This document shows, piece after piece, positions 20,985 through 34,465 of a DNA stretch of 64,000 nucleotides. The stretch spans positions 10,767,001 through 10,831,000 of the forward strand of contig CM062214.1 of NCBI GenBank assembly GCA_031216445.1, given 5' to 3'. The first letter of the stretch is position 1. Each line of letters begins with the position of its first letter. The position numbers and the translations under genes were made by a program. This stretch comes from Lateolabrax maculatus. Its lineage: Eukaryota > Chordata > Actinopteri > Acropomatiformes > Lateolabracidae. The notes below the pieces were generated by a model. That model was not told the origin of the DNA. It made no database searches and saw nothing but the letters and a program-made list of their open reading frames with translations.

Positions 20985-22430
20985 GCCCGAGAAACCGCTA
21001 AAGTCTTCTGCTTCTCTTCAGATTGTGCTGTATTTATTTTTTATACCTGTCATGCTTTAGTTAAGAATTGTGTAGCTTTCTGGATCTAAACCTCTATTTT
21101 GTGATATTTATTGGTTGAAACTGTTGAATGTCTGATAATGGAGGGAACTGTATGTTGAGATACAAGAGTGAACTTAATCACTGACCAAAGATATTTGATT
21201 ATATGTAAACTTTAACTTGGAATCTCTCATAATTACAGGTTTTTGTATTGCTCAGTTTTTTCTGCTTGTTTACTACTGTATATGATTTACTGGTGATTAT
21301 ATTTTGCTCAGGTAATATGTTAGATGCTGTATAGGTATTATTACAGACACTTTTGATAAAGAAAAACATTGGAATTGCCTTGTACAAGAAAATTGCTGGT
21401 ATGAATACTGTGTGCCTTTTCAATGCCTATGTGCTTTATTACCAATAGGTGGCACTCTTTTGTTTTAAACTGAAAAAGACAACATGGGACTGTTAAGATG
21501 TTACCTTGTCACAGGGACCTTACGATTAAGGTTCTCAATGTATCATATTTTATTGAAGCTTGTCAGATCAGCCAGCCAATTATTATTTCACATTTTAAGC
21601 CAATTTGAACTGTGCAATGCCTTTTAATGAAGGAGTTTTGTTGTTTGTTGTAGAGACTTTTGTATGTGTATGAGCTGTAGTTAGTAATGCACTGGACTCG
21701 TTTGACTGTGTACACTGTCCACTTTAACTATCTACAGAGATGTATTTTTATCTGTATCGTTGATTACATTTTGGCCAGTGCTTTGTGAAACTGTTTGGAA
21801 CATTTTGCTATTCAACCCAGATTTGACTGTTCAAATTTTACTTTGATCATTTTTTTATTTTTTATTTTTTAGATTAAAGAGACCGGTCGCATTATACAAT
21901 ATCTCAGGAACTCAAACAATGAAAACTGAACATTTTACTGCCAGGTTTGGTGTTAAAAGATCCATACTGCAACATTGTGCACTTTGAGCAACTCAGAGGT
22001 CACACCCACTGTTTTTGTTTTGTTAGTGTCTTTCTTCTCTACATTGTACATTCCTCAAAGAAACAACCATGTCATGTCACTTCCTGCTTCATATCTGGTC
22101 TATCTATGGACATTTCCTGTGATGTTAAAATCACCAAAGGAGCACAAGCTTTATTTTCAGATTCTAAAGGGCAGAATTTTCCATGAGGCAGGTACGTTTT
22201 TTTTAAAGATAATTGATGTGTATGGTTAGCCTGTAGACATTTTTAAATCAGTGTTTTATCTTTATTGTACTTATGCACTTATGTTTATAGTAAATAATCA
22301 CACAGTTTTAGGATGTTTTCTGAGATGCTTGCTGGTACAATGCAAAAATGTAAAAGGAGCAATGATTTAATATTTGTGTACCCTTCAATCTGTAAAACAA
22401 AATGGGATTAAATATGTTTTATGCTTTAAC
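20985..22430 (+). other. ptprj: ptprj 3' UTR (end uncertain)
   Basis: This is AT-rich sequence after the stop codon. Candidate poly(A) signals are ATTAAA at 21873-21878 and 22407-22412 and AATAAA at 22763-22768. I cannot choose among them from sequence alone. Confidence 0.5.
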
Positions 22431-24180
22431 CTCACATTTGTGTATGGCTATGTATTGTATGGTTTGAATCCGTGGTTGAGTGAGTAGAACCCAACAGCTT
22501 AAAGCTTTTTATGCTCACCATAATGTTAATAAGTTACATTAATGATTTTTGATAATGTTACAAATCTCCAAGCTGATGTCAATCACAAAATGCTGGTTTT
22601 TATATTGTGTCAAAATACAACATTTTACAAGCTAATATCATTAAAAACATACCTTACACAATCTGTGTGACCACTACACTAGCCACTGCACTGCTGATAA
22701 ATGAATTCTGCAAACTGTTTCTGAATTGTTTCTGTCAAATGGAAAGATCAAAAGAAGCCAACAATAAAACACTGCATGGTGCAGAGGAGGACTTAGCTGG
22801 AACACCTCTGCATTATTCAGAGCAACTTTGAGGTTGCAGGTAGCTAAGTGCACCCTCAAAGGATGAATGAATAATGCAATTTCTGTTCCTTACTTCATGG
22901 GGGAAAAGCTTTTTACACAGAAAAAAAGTTCTAATTTTACAGCTCACATCGGGCCTACACCCGGGGGATTTTGTGCAGTATTGAGGTGTTTTTAAGGGCA
23001 ATCATTTTCACATAGTACAGGGCACTCCTGGCACGGTGGTAATTTAAGGTTTTGTCAACCTGTCGGTTTCAATATGCCTGATATTTCTCACATCTCATAC
23101 AGTACGCCCCCCCCCCTTTCCCCCTGTTTCTCCATCTCTCCCCTCCACCCCTCCTCATCACCCTTGTTTCATGTCTCTCAGATCCAAGTTGGATCTAAAA
23201 ATAGATTTTGCATTTGAATGCCTCTTTCAAGTTTCCTCTGCTGTGAGCTGCAATAAAACGTATACAGAGTGCTGGAGGAATTAAAACAGATAACTGGGTG
23301 AACCAAATTTAATGATGAGCTCAAACACTTACGTGCCAGTAAATCCACCATAATGGATTACACTGGGATATTTCAGCTTCTGATTGATGTGATAATTTTT
23401 TGTGGTTTTTGAAAATATAAAAAAAAAAGTCTTGAATGAGGATTTGTGCCCTATTACAGTAAGTGGAGGAACACACTTACTGTACTGTACTATGGTACTG
23501 TACTGTACCACACAACTAATAGGGGGTCAACAAATAGGGGTCTTGCCTTGACCTTCATTAAGGTAAGACCTGTAAAGTTTACACCGTAGCTGCACAAAGA
23601 CTTTCAGACTTTACATTACAAGGAGTCTACTGTACATGGAGCTGTTGTTGTCTGGCCTGCGGTGCAAAACTGGCATTGTTTGTGTCATCTTACGGCTATC
23701 GCTTGGCTGACTTGGTAAAAAGTCCTGTCCTATAGTTTTTAAAGAAAACTTCATCCAAGCGGCTTGAAGTTTAGTTTAGTAACAGTTTATCTTGGCAAGT
23801 TGTGAATGCTTGGCCATTTATTGTGACAACGAAAACTGTATGATCATTTCTCTTGTAGGCAGTGGTGGAAAATAACTAGGTACAACTACTCAAGTACTGT
23901 ACCTATTATTTTTAGGTACTTATACTTATCTAGGTAAATCAATTATCTTCCACTTTATACTTCAACCTCACAACTTTTCAGAAAAAGACATTGTCCTCTC
24001 CATCCACTATGTGTCATTTATATTAGTCTGGTGTACTCTGCTTACTTAGACTTTTAGATTTTGCTGCTATCACTAATTTAGTCTCCAAATGCTCTTGTAT
24101 AGTTTCCATTCTTTATTCTATTCTTAGTTTAGCTTTATACACCTCGTATTATTCATTATTTTACTTTCTATACGTATCTG
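22431..24180. other. Intergenic segment between ptprj and osbpl5
   Basis: No gene was recognised. It contains a C/T-rich stretch at about 23103-23170, another AATAAA at 23252-23257, and a decayed interspersed repeat at 23862-23990 (annotated separately). Confidence 0.6.
23862..23990. mobile_element. Decayed interspersed repeat (gtggtggaaaataac family)
   Basis: The opening gcagtggtggaaaataac followed by actcaagtactgtacc and the drawn-out tacttatactt phrases matches a repeat often seen in fish genomes ('gtggtggaaagtaactaag...'). Only about 130 bases are recognisable. Confidence 0.55.
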
Positions 24181-24489
24181 TATTGTCATCCTTGCGCTGT
24201 GGAGTAGTTTCACACTTGGGCCTTCCTTCTCTTGCTCACGTCTCACGTCTCCGCGGCTGCGATCGCCCCCGGTGCGGCGGGTGTTGTGCGGCGCCGCGGC
24301 CACAGGGGTCGCCAGCGCTCCCTGTGCGGCGGCGGCGGCGGCGGCCAGACGAACCGCAGCAGGAGGATCCCGTCCGCTCCACACTCTCCATGTTGAAACG
24401 GAGCAACTTCTCCTGCAGCCGACCCCAGCCGTCAGCCACAGACCCGCCCGCGGCCCCCCACGGCCCGGCTGTCTCTCTCTCTCTCTGTC

Positions 24490-24571
24490 TCTGAGCCCCG
24501 TGACATGACGCCGGACTGGGCAGCGAGCTCGGGATCGACTGTGTGAGCTCCACGCCGGTCGACACTACAGA
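24490..24571 (+). other. osbpl5: Possible alternative noncoding first exon of osbpl5
   Basis: A consensus donor (acaga|gtaagt) ends at 24571 inside the CpG island. The segment before it holds a short open frame starting at the ATG near 24505, which closes after about a dozen codons. It could be a 5' UTR exon with an upstream ORF. The exon start is not visible. Confidence 0.35.
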
Positions 24572-24859
24572 GTAAGTTTCCCACGCCGAGTCGCCCTCCT
24601 GCCACCGCGGCCGAGGAGAAACAAACAAACAAACAAAAAAAAAAAAAGACAACTCGCCCGTTTCGCGGCACGTTTTCTCCGGGTTTCTTCAACTAACGTG
24701 TGTGTGTGTGTGTGTGTGTGTTTTTTTTGTTTTTTTTACGTGCTAACCGACGCTAGCCGCGGCAGCTAGGGGCCAGGCGGACCGCGGCGGGGGTTTTAGC
24801 CTCTCTCTCTCCCGGGCTGCACGCACCGCGGTCCGGAGCATCGCGGGCGACGCAGCGTT

Positions 24860-24872
24860 ATGGAGGAATTTG
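24860..24872 (+). CDS. osbpl5: osbpl5 start exon (MEEF)
   Basis: ATG at 24860-24862 lies in the CpG island with G at -3 and G at +4. The 13 coding bases ATGGAGGAATTTG end at a consensus donor (gtgagc), leaving phase 1. This joins in frame to the exon at 50232 (reading MEEFEDEQAVRMKEE) or through the 60-nt cassette at 35257. No in-frame stop arises either way. The alternative start is the ATG at 50252, which matches the mammalian ORP5 start. Confidence 0.55.
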
Positions 24873-27800
24873 GTGAGCGGCGGTGTGTGTGTGTGTGTGT
24901 CGACGTTACCGTGTGTGTGTTTGGCGTGTCGCCGGGGCTGGGTGGTGGTGGTGGGGGCAGCAGCCTCCAGTGAAGCCCCGTCCCCTCGTTAGCAGACCGA
25001 GCCCCGTGCGGCTGCAGCCCGGCTGTCACTTGTTTGCATGGCAACCGTGAACCCAGCCGATGTGCAGGCTGGCGGCCAAGGGCAAGTATCTCCGTAGGAT
25101 TTGCTCGTGTTTATTCGTTTTTTCTATTTATTTTTTATTTTTTTATCACCTGCTTCTAGCGGATTTGGTCAATTGGACCAGTTAGAAAATGGACAACGTT
25201 ACCCTGTATATCGCAGCGCCCGTGAATGGCACTTCCAAACCTACCTCCATTGCCCGATGCAACGTTAGCGTTAAGTCGTGATGCAGATGATTCAAAGGGG
25301 AGCAGTGGGGCCGGTAGACATCTAAATGTCCGATGTGTGCGGTGCACGCCAAGGCATCAACAGTGTGGTTCAGCTCCCAGTGTTGCTGCTGTAACCTTTG
25401 ACATGTGTTCAGTGTCAGCACATTCTGTCGACGGCCTTTTTACTGCAGGGACCTGAGAAGGTTTTCGAAATATTATTGAAAGTGCAATATGGCCAAGTGC
25501 AATATCCAAATCGCAGGAGCTGTACTTTTTTGATGAAGGTAAACTGTGTCACAGTGAAGCATTGTGGTCCTACATGCTCCTGCCTACAAATCATACTCTC
25601 CAGACATAAGGGATCGTGCTTGTTTGGTACAGACTGCAGCGAAAGAAAAACATCATAAGATTTTCAGTGAGAATGAAATGCAAAAATGACCATTCCCACT
25701 ACAGTCTTGACTCATACTGCAATTGCAATATCTCTATATCTATAATGTGAATATGTCTTTCCTGACTAGAAATTAGGTGTTCTGCCAATATTGGTTTTAT
25801 TGCAGACATATTGGTGCCAGTGTCAGTCAGCTGATGAGTGAGAAGAAATAGCAGTACAGAAATGCCTAAATAAGTTTGAGGTAATTTAAAAACAGTGTCT
25901 CTATACATAGATTGTCTACCAGGGAGTGTCCTGCTCAGTACATATCTAGGTCACAACTTTAAAAAAAAAAAGCTAATTTAAGGAATCCATATCAAAAATG
26001 TTTGTTTAGGCTATGTGTTTATGGAAAAAAAAGGCTTTGACCAAAAAAATCAATCAGATTACTCTCAAATATTGATATTTGTGTTAGCTCTATAAATCCT
26101 GTATGGGTCAGGCTATACTTGTGATGTTTGATCTTGATGAGATAATGACTAAATGTGGAGATTTTACAGTGCCATTTCGCCTCATCCATCTCTGTCTATT
26201 CCCAGTGCGGACAAAGATAGAAGAGCTCATCATCTTTAATCGTGTGGTATTATGTGGAGTTGGGCTTTGCTAGAGATGAGAATAACACATAAGTGCACTT
26301 TAGTTAATAGTTAAAGGGGTTACTGGAATGTGTCATTTAAAATAACGGAAAAAAAATAATCTGAAGAGAAGGCAATCTAAGCACAAGAGGAAGTGATTAC
26401 CAGAGTGCTGGAAGTGAAATGTCGGGTGATATTTGGGAAATTGCTGCTGAGTGAGAAAAGGGTTTAACAGTCTGTCTCTTGTTCCCTACTTTCTCTTTTT
26501 GTTGTGTTGGCTTTGCGGTCTCTCTGTGATCTGTCGGCACTTTCTGTTGACCATCTTTTGGAGTTAGTTATACAAATTAATAAAGCTCACCATTATTAAG
26601 ATCCAATGTCAGATTGGCACTGGACAAAAATTGATCTCATATTGAATGACCGCAAAAAAAATGCCAGACTGCAAATTGTGTCAGTGGCAGGGATGGTAAC
26701 ATATAGGGATTTGAAGGTCATTTATGCTGCGTGGCCATTGGAAATAGGTCATGAGAGCACTAACAACAGACACTCCTATGTGCATGTCCGGTTTTGATCA
26801 AGTCTGTGTTGCCCTAAGTACTCTGTCTAATACCCTTCATTAGATTGAGTCTTAATCCTCTTTAATCAAACAATCAACATCTATTTTCTCCTGAGTTTTT
26901 CCAACTTAGCTTTTATAATAATGTGTTTTCTGTGTTGATCTGTTAACACCCAAAGTCTAGTCATGCCATGTGACCGTCTACCTTGCACTAATCAGGCGGG
27001 GACATTTAATGGTGTTGGTCCCTAAGCCTATCAACTAGAACTGTGGCTTTGCTGTGCTGTGAATGACAAAGTGGGAGAGAGTAGTCGTGAAGGAAGGAAA
27101 GAGAAAAGGGTGGTGAGCATGTGAAGAGCTGGTTGAGCTGTTTCTGTGGGTGGTTAGTGCTGTGTTTTGGCTTTTTTTATCACTGCTTTTTCTAGCAGGA
27201 AAATGCAGCAACAGATGTCCCAACTTCCATGCTTGGCTTTGAGGAATACTCATGTCCAACCACATACTTCAGATGAAGAAGCCACCCAAAGGCGTCCTGG
27301 TGGTTTGAGACGCTGACTGTGTAATTGCAGTGTCCCTGGTTTGGGTCCAGCTAGGGACCTTTTTGTTAGACGTCATGTCTCCTCTCTTTCCTTCTCTCTC
27401 TCTCTCCTCAATTCCAGTCTAATCTCTAATATCCACTATAAGAGTACAGGCACCCTGTGTCTGGGTGTCAGAATTGGGGAATTTATAATCTTTCTTTGGA
27501 ATTTCAGTTGTGGATTGCCAGGATTGTTCATTGTTTTAAATGACCTTTTATTTGAAAGTATGACAGTATAGAGAGACAGAAAAGTCAGCGAGAGAAAGGT
27601 GGTGTTTTGACATGTGACAAAGTGGAATGTTTAACGTTTCATGGTGCACTCCTTAAACCACTCAACCACCAGTTTATTCAGTTTTATCTGTGAGCAGGTG
27701 TTTTGTCTCTCAAAGATCCACGCAGGCTGTAGTTGGCCAACACTGTAAAACACAGCAGTTACTTTTTTCCTCTGTGTCACTCTCATTTACGTGGGCTACT

Positions 27801-30184
27801 ATTCATTCAACAGGTTGCAGCGACACAGCTTTCTGTTTAGCTCCGATACTCTGTCAAAGCAGTAATCAAGTCTATTTGTCCCATGTAATGTAAGTTGTTG
27901 TAGTTGTCATGTCGTTGTGTAAATTTTGCTGCCTATTATTCACTATTCAGCTGTGGGCTATTGTGGCATCGACAAGAAGAGATCAAGCAACTAATAATTA
28001 ATTTCGAAATTAGCATGGCAAGATGGAGAGAGGTGAAGGGAGACATTTGGGAGACACTAGACAACAAGGAGAACTGACAGCCAATGATAAGTTCAGCTTT
28101 TGCCTGCATAGCAAAATACAAAATAGGCAGTACAAGGTGGAAAGGATGTATTGAATCAGTGTCTAGGCAGGCTATAATGTCAAAAAGATGGTGTCACTTC
28201 ACACTAGCAGTCTTTACAAAAAAACTTTGGCTACACTTTGTCATGGAAGTTTCCTATTCCAGGGTTTGATAAGTGGCTCTGTGCTGTTCCGCTTCCCCTG
28301 AGATGTCAATGCTTTCCCCAACATCTAGTGGGGGAATCTAGGCTAATACTGCTCCATATTAAATTTGTCTCTTTGCCCCCAGAGAGCAAACGCACTTTTA
28401 GCAGCTTCTGTTGTGCCAAGATTCACTTCCCCTCCCATGGTCTTGTTGAGGGCTTTTGTTACTTTACAGCTGTAAGTTGGCCTTTACGTCTAAAAACAGA
28501 TGGTCACTTTTTTCCCAAAGAAACCTCATCTGTGTGAACACAATATTTTCAAGGTTATGATATAGCTGCATCATTAAGTTTGGGAAAAGATAGCACACAA
28601 GGTGACTTATAGTGCGTTCTGTATGGTCCCATACATATGTAGTATTTTGTTCAGAGTTTTTAGCCAAATGGATGCATTATTTGTACAGATATCACACTAT
28701 AAAAGCCGCATTACATTATTGTTAATTTTGTTACACCTGTAACATGCACATCCCCTCTGGTCCAATTTTAATTGCTATAATGTTAGCTGTTCTTTATAAA
28801 GACACCAGCAGGATAATACCCTGTAATGTCGGTAGACATATTCATGTAGGGAAGCACCTTTTTCTTTTCTCATTACAAAAGTGAGACAAAGACAGTTACT
28901 TTTTTAAGACCCTGAAATCATATTTATGGCTCAGATGCAAAATGGTATTATATAATTGGAAAATGTTTTTTTTTTTTTATATTAGGAGATGTTCAAGCAG
29001 ATTGCTGGTAATTTTAATTGCATAAGGTGTCTTTTATACTTGATAAGTAATAATCTTTTTCTCTTCTTATTGCCATTCTCTTTACTAAAAAACCCAAAAG
29101 TGTAGCCTTTGATTTAACAGCATATTAACATATCATTGAGCTACATCCCTATGTTGTCTGCTACTCTTACAATATTGCATACATAATGACATAATCTGAA
29201 GATAATTTGTTATATATTTGACTGCAGTATAATATATCTGCTAAATCGTATCTTTTATTCTTTAAACACACACACACACATATTTAGGGGTTGCGACTAA
29301 CCTCCTGACCCCTTGACGTTTGTTCCTAGGCTGCTTGGTAGCTGGTGTGTGTATTTATAGAGCAGGTTTAACACCACAGATCCACTGCTCTTCTTTTAAC
29401 AGAGGCTGTGGCGGCCCGAGCATTCTCATGGTAGCTAGCGCCTCTGCAATCAATATCCACCTCTCACTCATCTCTAGCTCAATGTATGGAGCTGCTGCTT
29501 GTGTAAATGCTGCCAGCTTTACTCAGGACCCACTGTTTTTACTTTGTGGAAATTGTGGAGTTGCAAAACTTAACACAAATGCAAATACCACAAAACTATA
29601 CAATATTAAGTATTATGCTCCCTGCCTGTGCTATGCTCATTTATAATAAGTGTATATTGTTTTGATGTACTCTTGTGCAGTCATCAACAATCGTGCAAAT
29701 TACTCACAGTACAAGTATGAGGCAGTGGCACATATGTCCTTGTCAGGATCTATTTGTTTTAAAGCTGGTACTGAGTGGCAAGCCTTTCACAGGGACTTCG
29801 TCCAGTCCCTGAAAATGATTGGCACTGTGTACTCCCCATGTCAATGCTGATAATCTGCAGTTTCAAGGGATAAGCTGCAGCGTCTGTGTTGAGTGTACAG
29901 CAGGGTTGTTGTAGGTTTTTGACATACTTTTATTACGAAAGAGATACATGATGGATTACATCATGGTTTTAACATCAGTCCGTTAAAGCCCACTTTGTAG
30001 GGTCATGGTGCTCTGTGCAGACTGTGTCAGATTGGCTAAAGTTTTTGGCATAGATCTACCTACTGATGTTTTCATGTCATGGCATTTCATTGGCTTCAGA
30101 CAAATCAAATAACTATCAATATAATGCTACAGCTTTGTTGCTTTAGAAAATGAATACCCAGTATCAACATTGTATTTATGAGGC

Positions 30185-30238
<54 letters not shown>

Positions 30239-33200
30239 ATTTTCCTAATAGAGTCGTCGGGTCAGGGGAGAAAGTTACACTGTGTTAGATTACACTAAAA
30301 GGAAAGCTGTGACACTCAGGTGTAGCTGGCTTTGCCAAGCAGCTCCAAGAAAACAAGCATCGCCTTAACCTTTGAGAAAGACCTCGGGTTTCAGAGCATG
30401 GACGGTTTCCATGACATGGGACCATCATCTGACATCAGTCTTAAAGTGATACTCCACCCAAAATCTATCTTTTGGGTATTCAACAATCACCCCCTGTATA
30501 CAAAATGTGGCTGTAAAGGGGTTTTAGCTCTTACTTTTACCAATAATAGTGCCCATGGACAGTTTTAATTATGTTGGTTATAATGGTTTTGCACAGAAAA
30601 AAAATCAAAAATGTTCATAGAGACTTCTCAAACCACTGCTGCAGTATTAATTTCTCCTTGCTACCTCTCTTCAGTGTTTTGTGTCTCTCTGCTTCTAATA
30701 TTTACCCCCCGCTTCTACTCTTTTGTACACTAGATAAACATGTCTTGGTCTGATCTCTATGCTAAATTCACAGAGATGAAATTGACATTGATCTTCTCAA
30801 CTAATTCCTGGTATGGGAGCAAACAAGTGTATTTTTCTAAAATGTCAGAGAATTCCTTTAATGCCAGGCTACAATGTTTTTTATCCATCACTGCTTACAT
30901 TTTCCTGCTACTTTTACTGATTGATCAGTGTCATCTTCCAATCATGCTGATAATTTCCACAAAAAGCCGACAAGTCTACCATAGCCAACACAGCTGGTTG
31001 GTCCACAAAGCTTTATGTAGACTAAAGACATAATAATTGATAGTGTCTCTTGTTTTTCACTAACATGTACAGTATATCCTACTTTGAAGCAGACATTTAA
31101 ATATAAAGGACCACCAATGTGCAGAGGAAGACTTTCATGCTTGCTTAAACAATTATATTAAGACACCCTGTCCTCTCCTTGCAGACTATAAATCTTTCCA
31201 GGTTGCTTCGCAATTGTGCTTAATGTCCGTAACATTGATGAACAACCTGGTGACCACAGCCTAATTTAAAAACATGGCCGCCCACAGCCACAGTTCACTT
31301 TTGAAGATTAATCACCATTCGCAGTTAATATTTAGGTATTCATTATTCAGAAAGTTTGTCTCTGCGTCAAGTAGAAGACTAATGTCAGTGTACCTTTTAT
31401 GTTTTCTACAAAACCTATTCATTGGGCTTATTCAGAGAAAAATAAAGGTTAAGACAATAGTTAAACCAGTGCATTATCTGTAATAAACATATACCTTCAG
31501 AAGTATATTTTAAAAGCAAGCGATTTTACCAGTGTGCCACATTACAGAAGTAGTATATTAAGCTGCACAGGGCAAACAAATCCTGTTAAATGTAAAAGAC
31601 ACTGCTCTACAATTGTGTTTATTAACCTTGCATTAAAAAATGTTTCCTTTCTAAAGTGCAGTTTGTAACTTGAGCTACATAAACAAAATCTTTCATAATT
31701 TATTTGTCTATACGGTGTCATCATTATTATTAGCGTGGCCAGTAGTTCCTAACCAAGTATTGGGACATAGGGCCCATTTTAGATGGTCCACTATTTCTGG
31801 ATTCCCATAGATATGTTGCTTACCAGTTTTATTTTGCCAACCATGAGTTAAACCTAATGGCACAGTCAACGGGCCTCAGGGTAGGAGGTCATGTGATGAG
31901 CAATAATTAGTCTGTAAAGCATTTGAGTGCACTTAATATTAAATGCCCTTACACCCAATGCCATTCCTGTAAGTGTAATCTCCTGTTATTATGAGCAGTG
32001 AGTGTGTTCCCTTTGAGTCCCTTTGTCTCATGCTTCTGGTTTTTCTCTGTTCATGCAGGAAGGATGATTAAGTTTATGGTCTATTTGTCTGTGTGCCCTG
32101 TCTTAACTGGACAAACAAGCCTTGTGTGCCTTAGGGCACTTGTAAATATCAGCCTCCATTATCCACTTAGATAAGAAATTCAGATCCAGGAGCAGATGAA
32201 TGAGTTAGCTTAATAATCAGTTAATTGAAAACTCTTACTCCCTAGACAGACACAGACTTCATATTTGGCTTTTGGCAACTGTCTACCTTCATAGCAGAGC
32301 CGTGTGTGACCTGATTCAACTTTGCTTAAGATTGCATTAAGCTAAGTAGGCGTGCATGAGAGGGAGGTGGAGGTGGCTGCTGATAAGATTCTTTACTTTT
32401 GATGTAAAAAAAAACTGTTCTGTTTTCCTTTGCACACTTTCAATTTACTGTCCAAACTTTCATTGTATGAGCAACCGTCTGATATTATTAGTGAAGTTCC
32501 CACAATGTAAAGGTACAAATGAGGAGGAATGATAACTATTTAACCTTTGGGAAAATAATTATTAATAGGTAAAAGAAGTGTGAACAAGTTGGACAGTTAA
32601 AGAAGAGACGAAAAAAAGATGTTTGCCTAAAAGATAAGTTTGCTAGGAAGGTAAATAAGATTACCTAAGGGGGTGAAGAAACTAAAGGCACAATCTGAAT
32701 AGTGAATAGTGAAAATTTCAAACACACGTCTTTGGTATAGTTTGAATAGATAAAAAAACAAAACTCGTGTCAGTTTTGCCTCAGTTTCTAGCCACTATGA
32801 TATCTTCAGTTGGAGCACCTACTACTAGCCTCAAGTTATTAATCACACCTTTCCTATTGTTTCCCTAAATTGAACCGGCGACACAACTATAAATCAGCTG
32901 GCAGGATCTGGCCTGAACCCTTCCTATGAGTCAGTCTTGGCTCTCTGGTGGGAAAGTTGGAGAGCCCACTGTGTTCTTATGTAAATGTTACTTAGTTGTA
33001 TGCTTCCAAAAACCATACAGACCGCTGGTTATACAATATGCATGTGGCAGTTTTTCACCCATCCATAACCATATAGTTTTCAATTGCAGTGGCAGTCTGG
33101 CTAATTGTTCCCTTGCTGTATTTTGGCCAAGTTACTTAAAGCTGTGTGTAGAATTAATATTGAAAAACTTTGGCAAGCCCTCAGATCACTACATAAGGGA

Positions 33201-34422
33201 TGTTGTACATCAGCTGTCACAGTGAAGAGTAGTTTCTGCATGTCTGGCTCAGGGTGTTGACTGTCCAATTGAGAGTAATATCAAGGTAAATCCAACACTT
33301 CAGCATATGGTAGGTAGAAAGGAATACAGGTCATGAGGTGAATAGAACCTCATAACCCTTAAGCGTCCCTTCTACGCAGCATGTAGGCTAGTTTATTTTA
33401 TTGTACTGTGAATTGGTCCTGAACAGATACTTAAACTTCTGGTCTGAATGAGAAAATGTAGGACAGCTAGGAGTGTGTATTAGAAAGTGGTGTAGCTCTG
33501 GAGTCCTTCCATCCAAACCATGCCACATTCTGGGTCACAGTGTCTTCCTCCACTTCTCACTCTTTGTACATGCACACTTGGTGCATTTTATAGTTCTTGT
33601 GGCATGTGTTGTGCATGTCATTCATCCTTCCTTTTAGTAGGACAAAATTAATACATACATAGAAATGAGTGTTGTTTGGTTATTTAAAGGATGCCATGGT
33701 CCTCTGAGAGGATCTTAAATTACCCCTATGCCTCTTCTCCATGTCTTTCTGTTTTCCTCTAGATGCTGTCTGTGTTTGGCTCCCATCTCCTCTGCTCTGC
33801 CTCTCCCCTTTGTCTTTGTTCCTCAAGCGCTGTCAGCTCAGGGATTCTCTCTCAGTTCACTTCTTATTTAGGTTAGACGTACTCAAGGCTTCCTCCTATG
33901 CTCAGTGAGAGCATTTAAAGGCATAGATTCTGTCTCTGCTGCCCAACCCATTTTACACTTGTTGGTTTGCCATTAGATTGTTACAAGGGGTGTTATTTGC
34001 AGAGATTTCTCCCAAGTTCTTTTTTTGAAGTGCTGAAATTAACTTTGTTTTTTTACAGGTTTAATACAGTTACTGAAAACCTTGGTAAAGTCAGGGAATT
34101 AGTGATACTGTATCTTCTTTTAGTCATTGAACCTCTCCTACCTGTGAAATGGTAACGATCCAACAAAATTATGTTCTACGATCCCGGTAAAAATATAGTA
34201 AAGTTTCATAGTCAAACCTCCACTGTGCAAAGGTTTATTTAGCCCTGTTTTTTAGAGGTATACATTGAATTGTCCTACAATTTGATAACTGTTGAAAAAA
34301 ACCAACAACACTGTGTTTGTTTTCCTGCCGCAAGGCTGGTGCAATATTGAATTGTTTGGGGTTTGAGTGATTACAACATTGCATCTGTTAGGAATCATCT
34401 TAATGTTTTTGTTGTATATTAG

Positions 34423-34465
<43 letters not shown>

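Larger units (their letters stand above)
24190..25060 (+). promoter_or_regulatory. osbpl5: CpG island and promoter of osbpl5
   Basis: This is the only strongly CpG-rich stretch in the window, lying between AT-rich flanks. It contains six CGG units at 24327-24344 and short TG runs at about 24698-24720 and 24883-24900. It includes the MEEF start exon and an upstream noncoding exon candidate. No TATA box was evident, as expected for a CpG-island promoter. Confidence 0.8.

Noticed and set aside
24236..24652. A 138-codon minus-strand open frame in the CpG island
   Set aside because: GC-rich sequence has few stop codons. The translation is low complexity and lacks splice or motif support.
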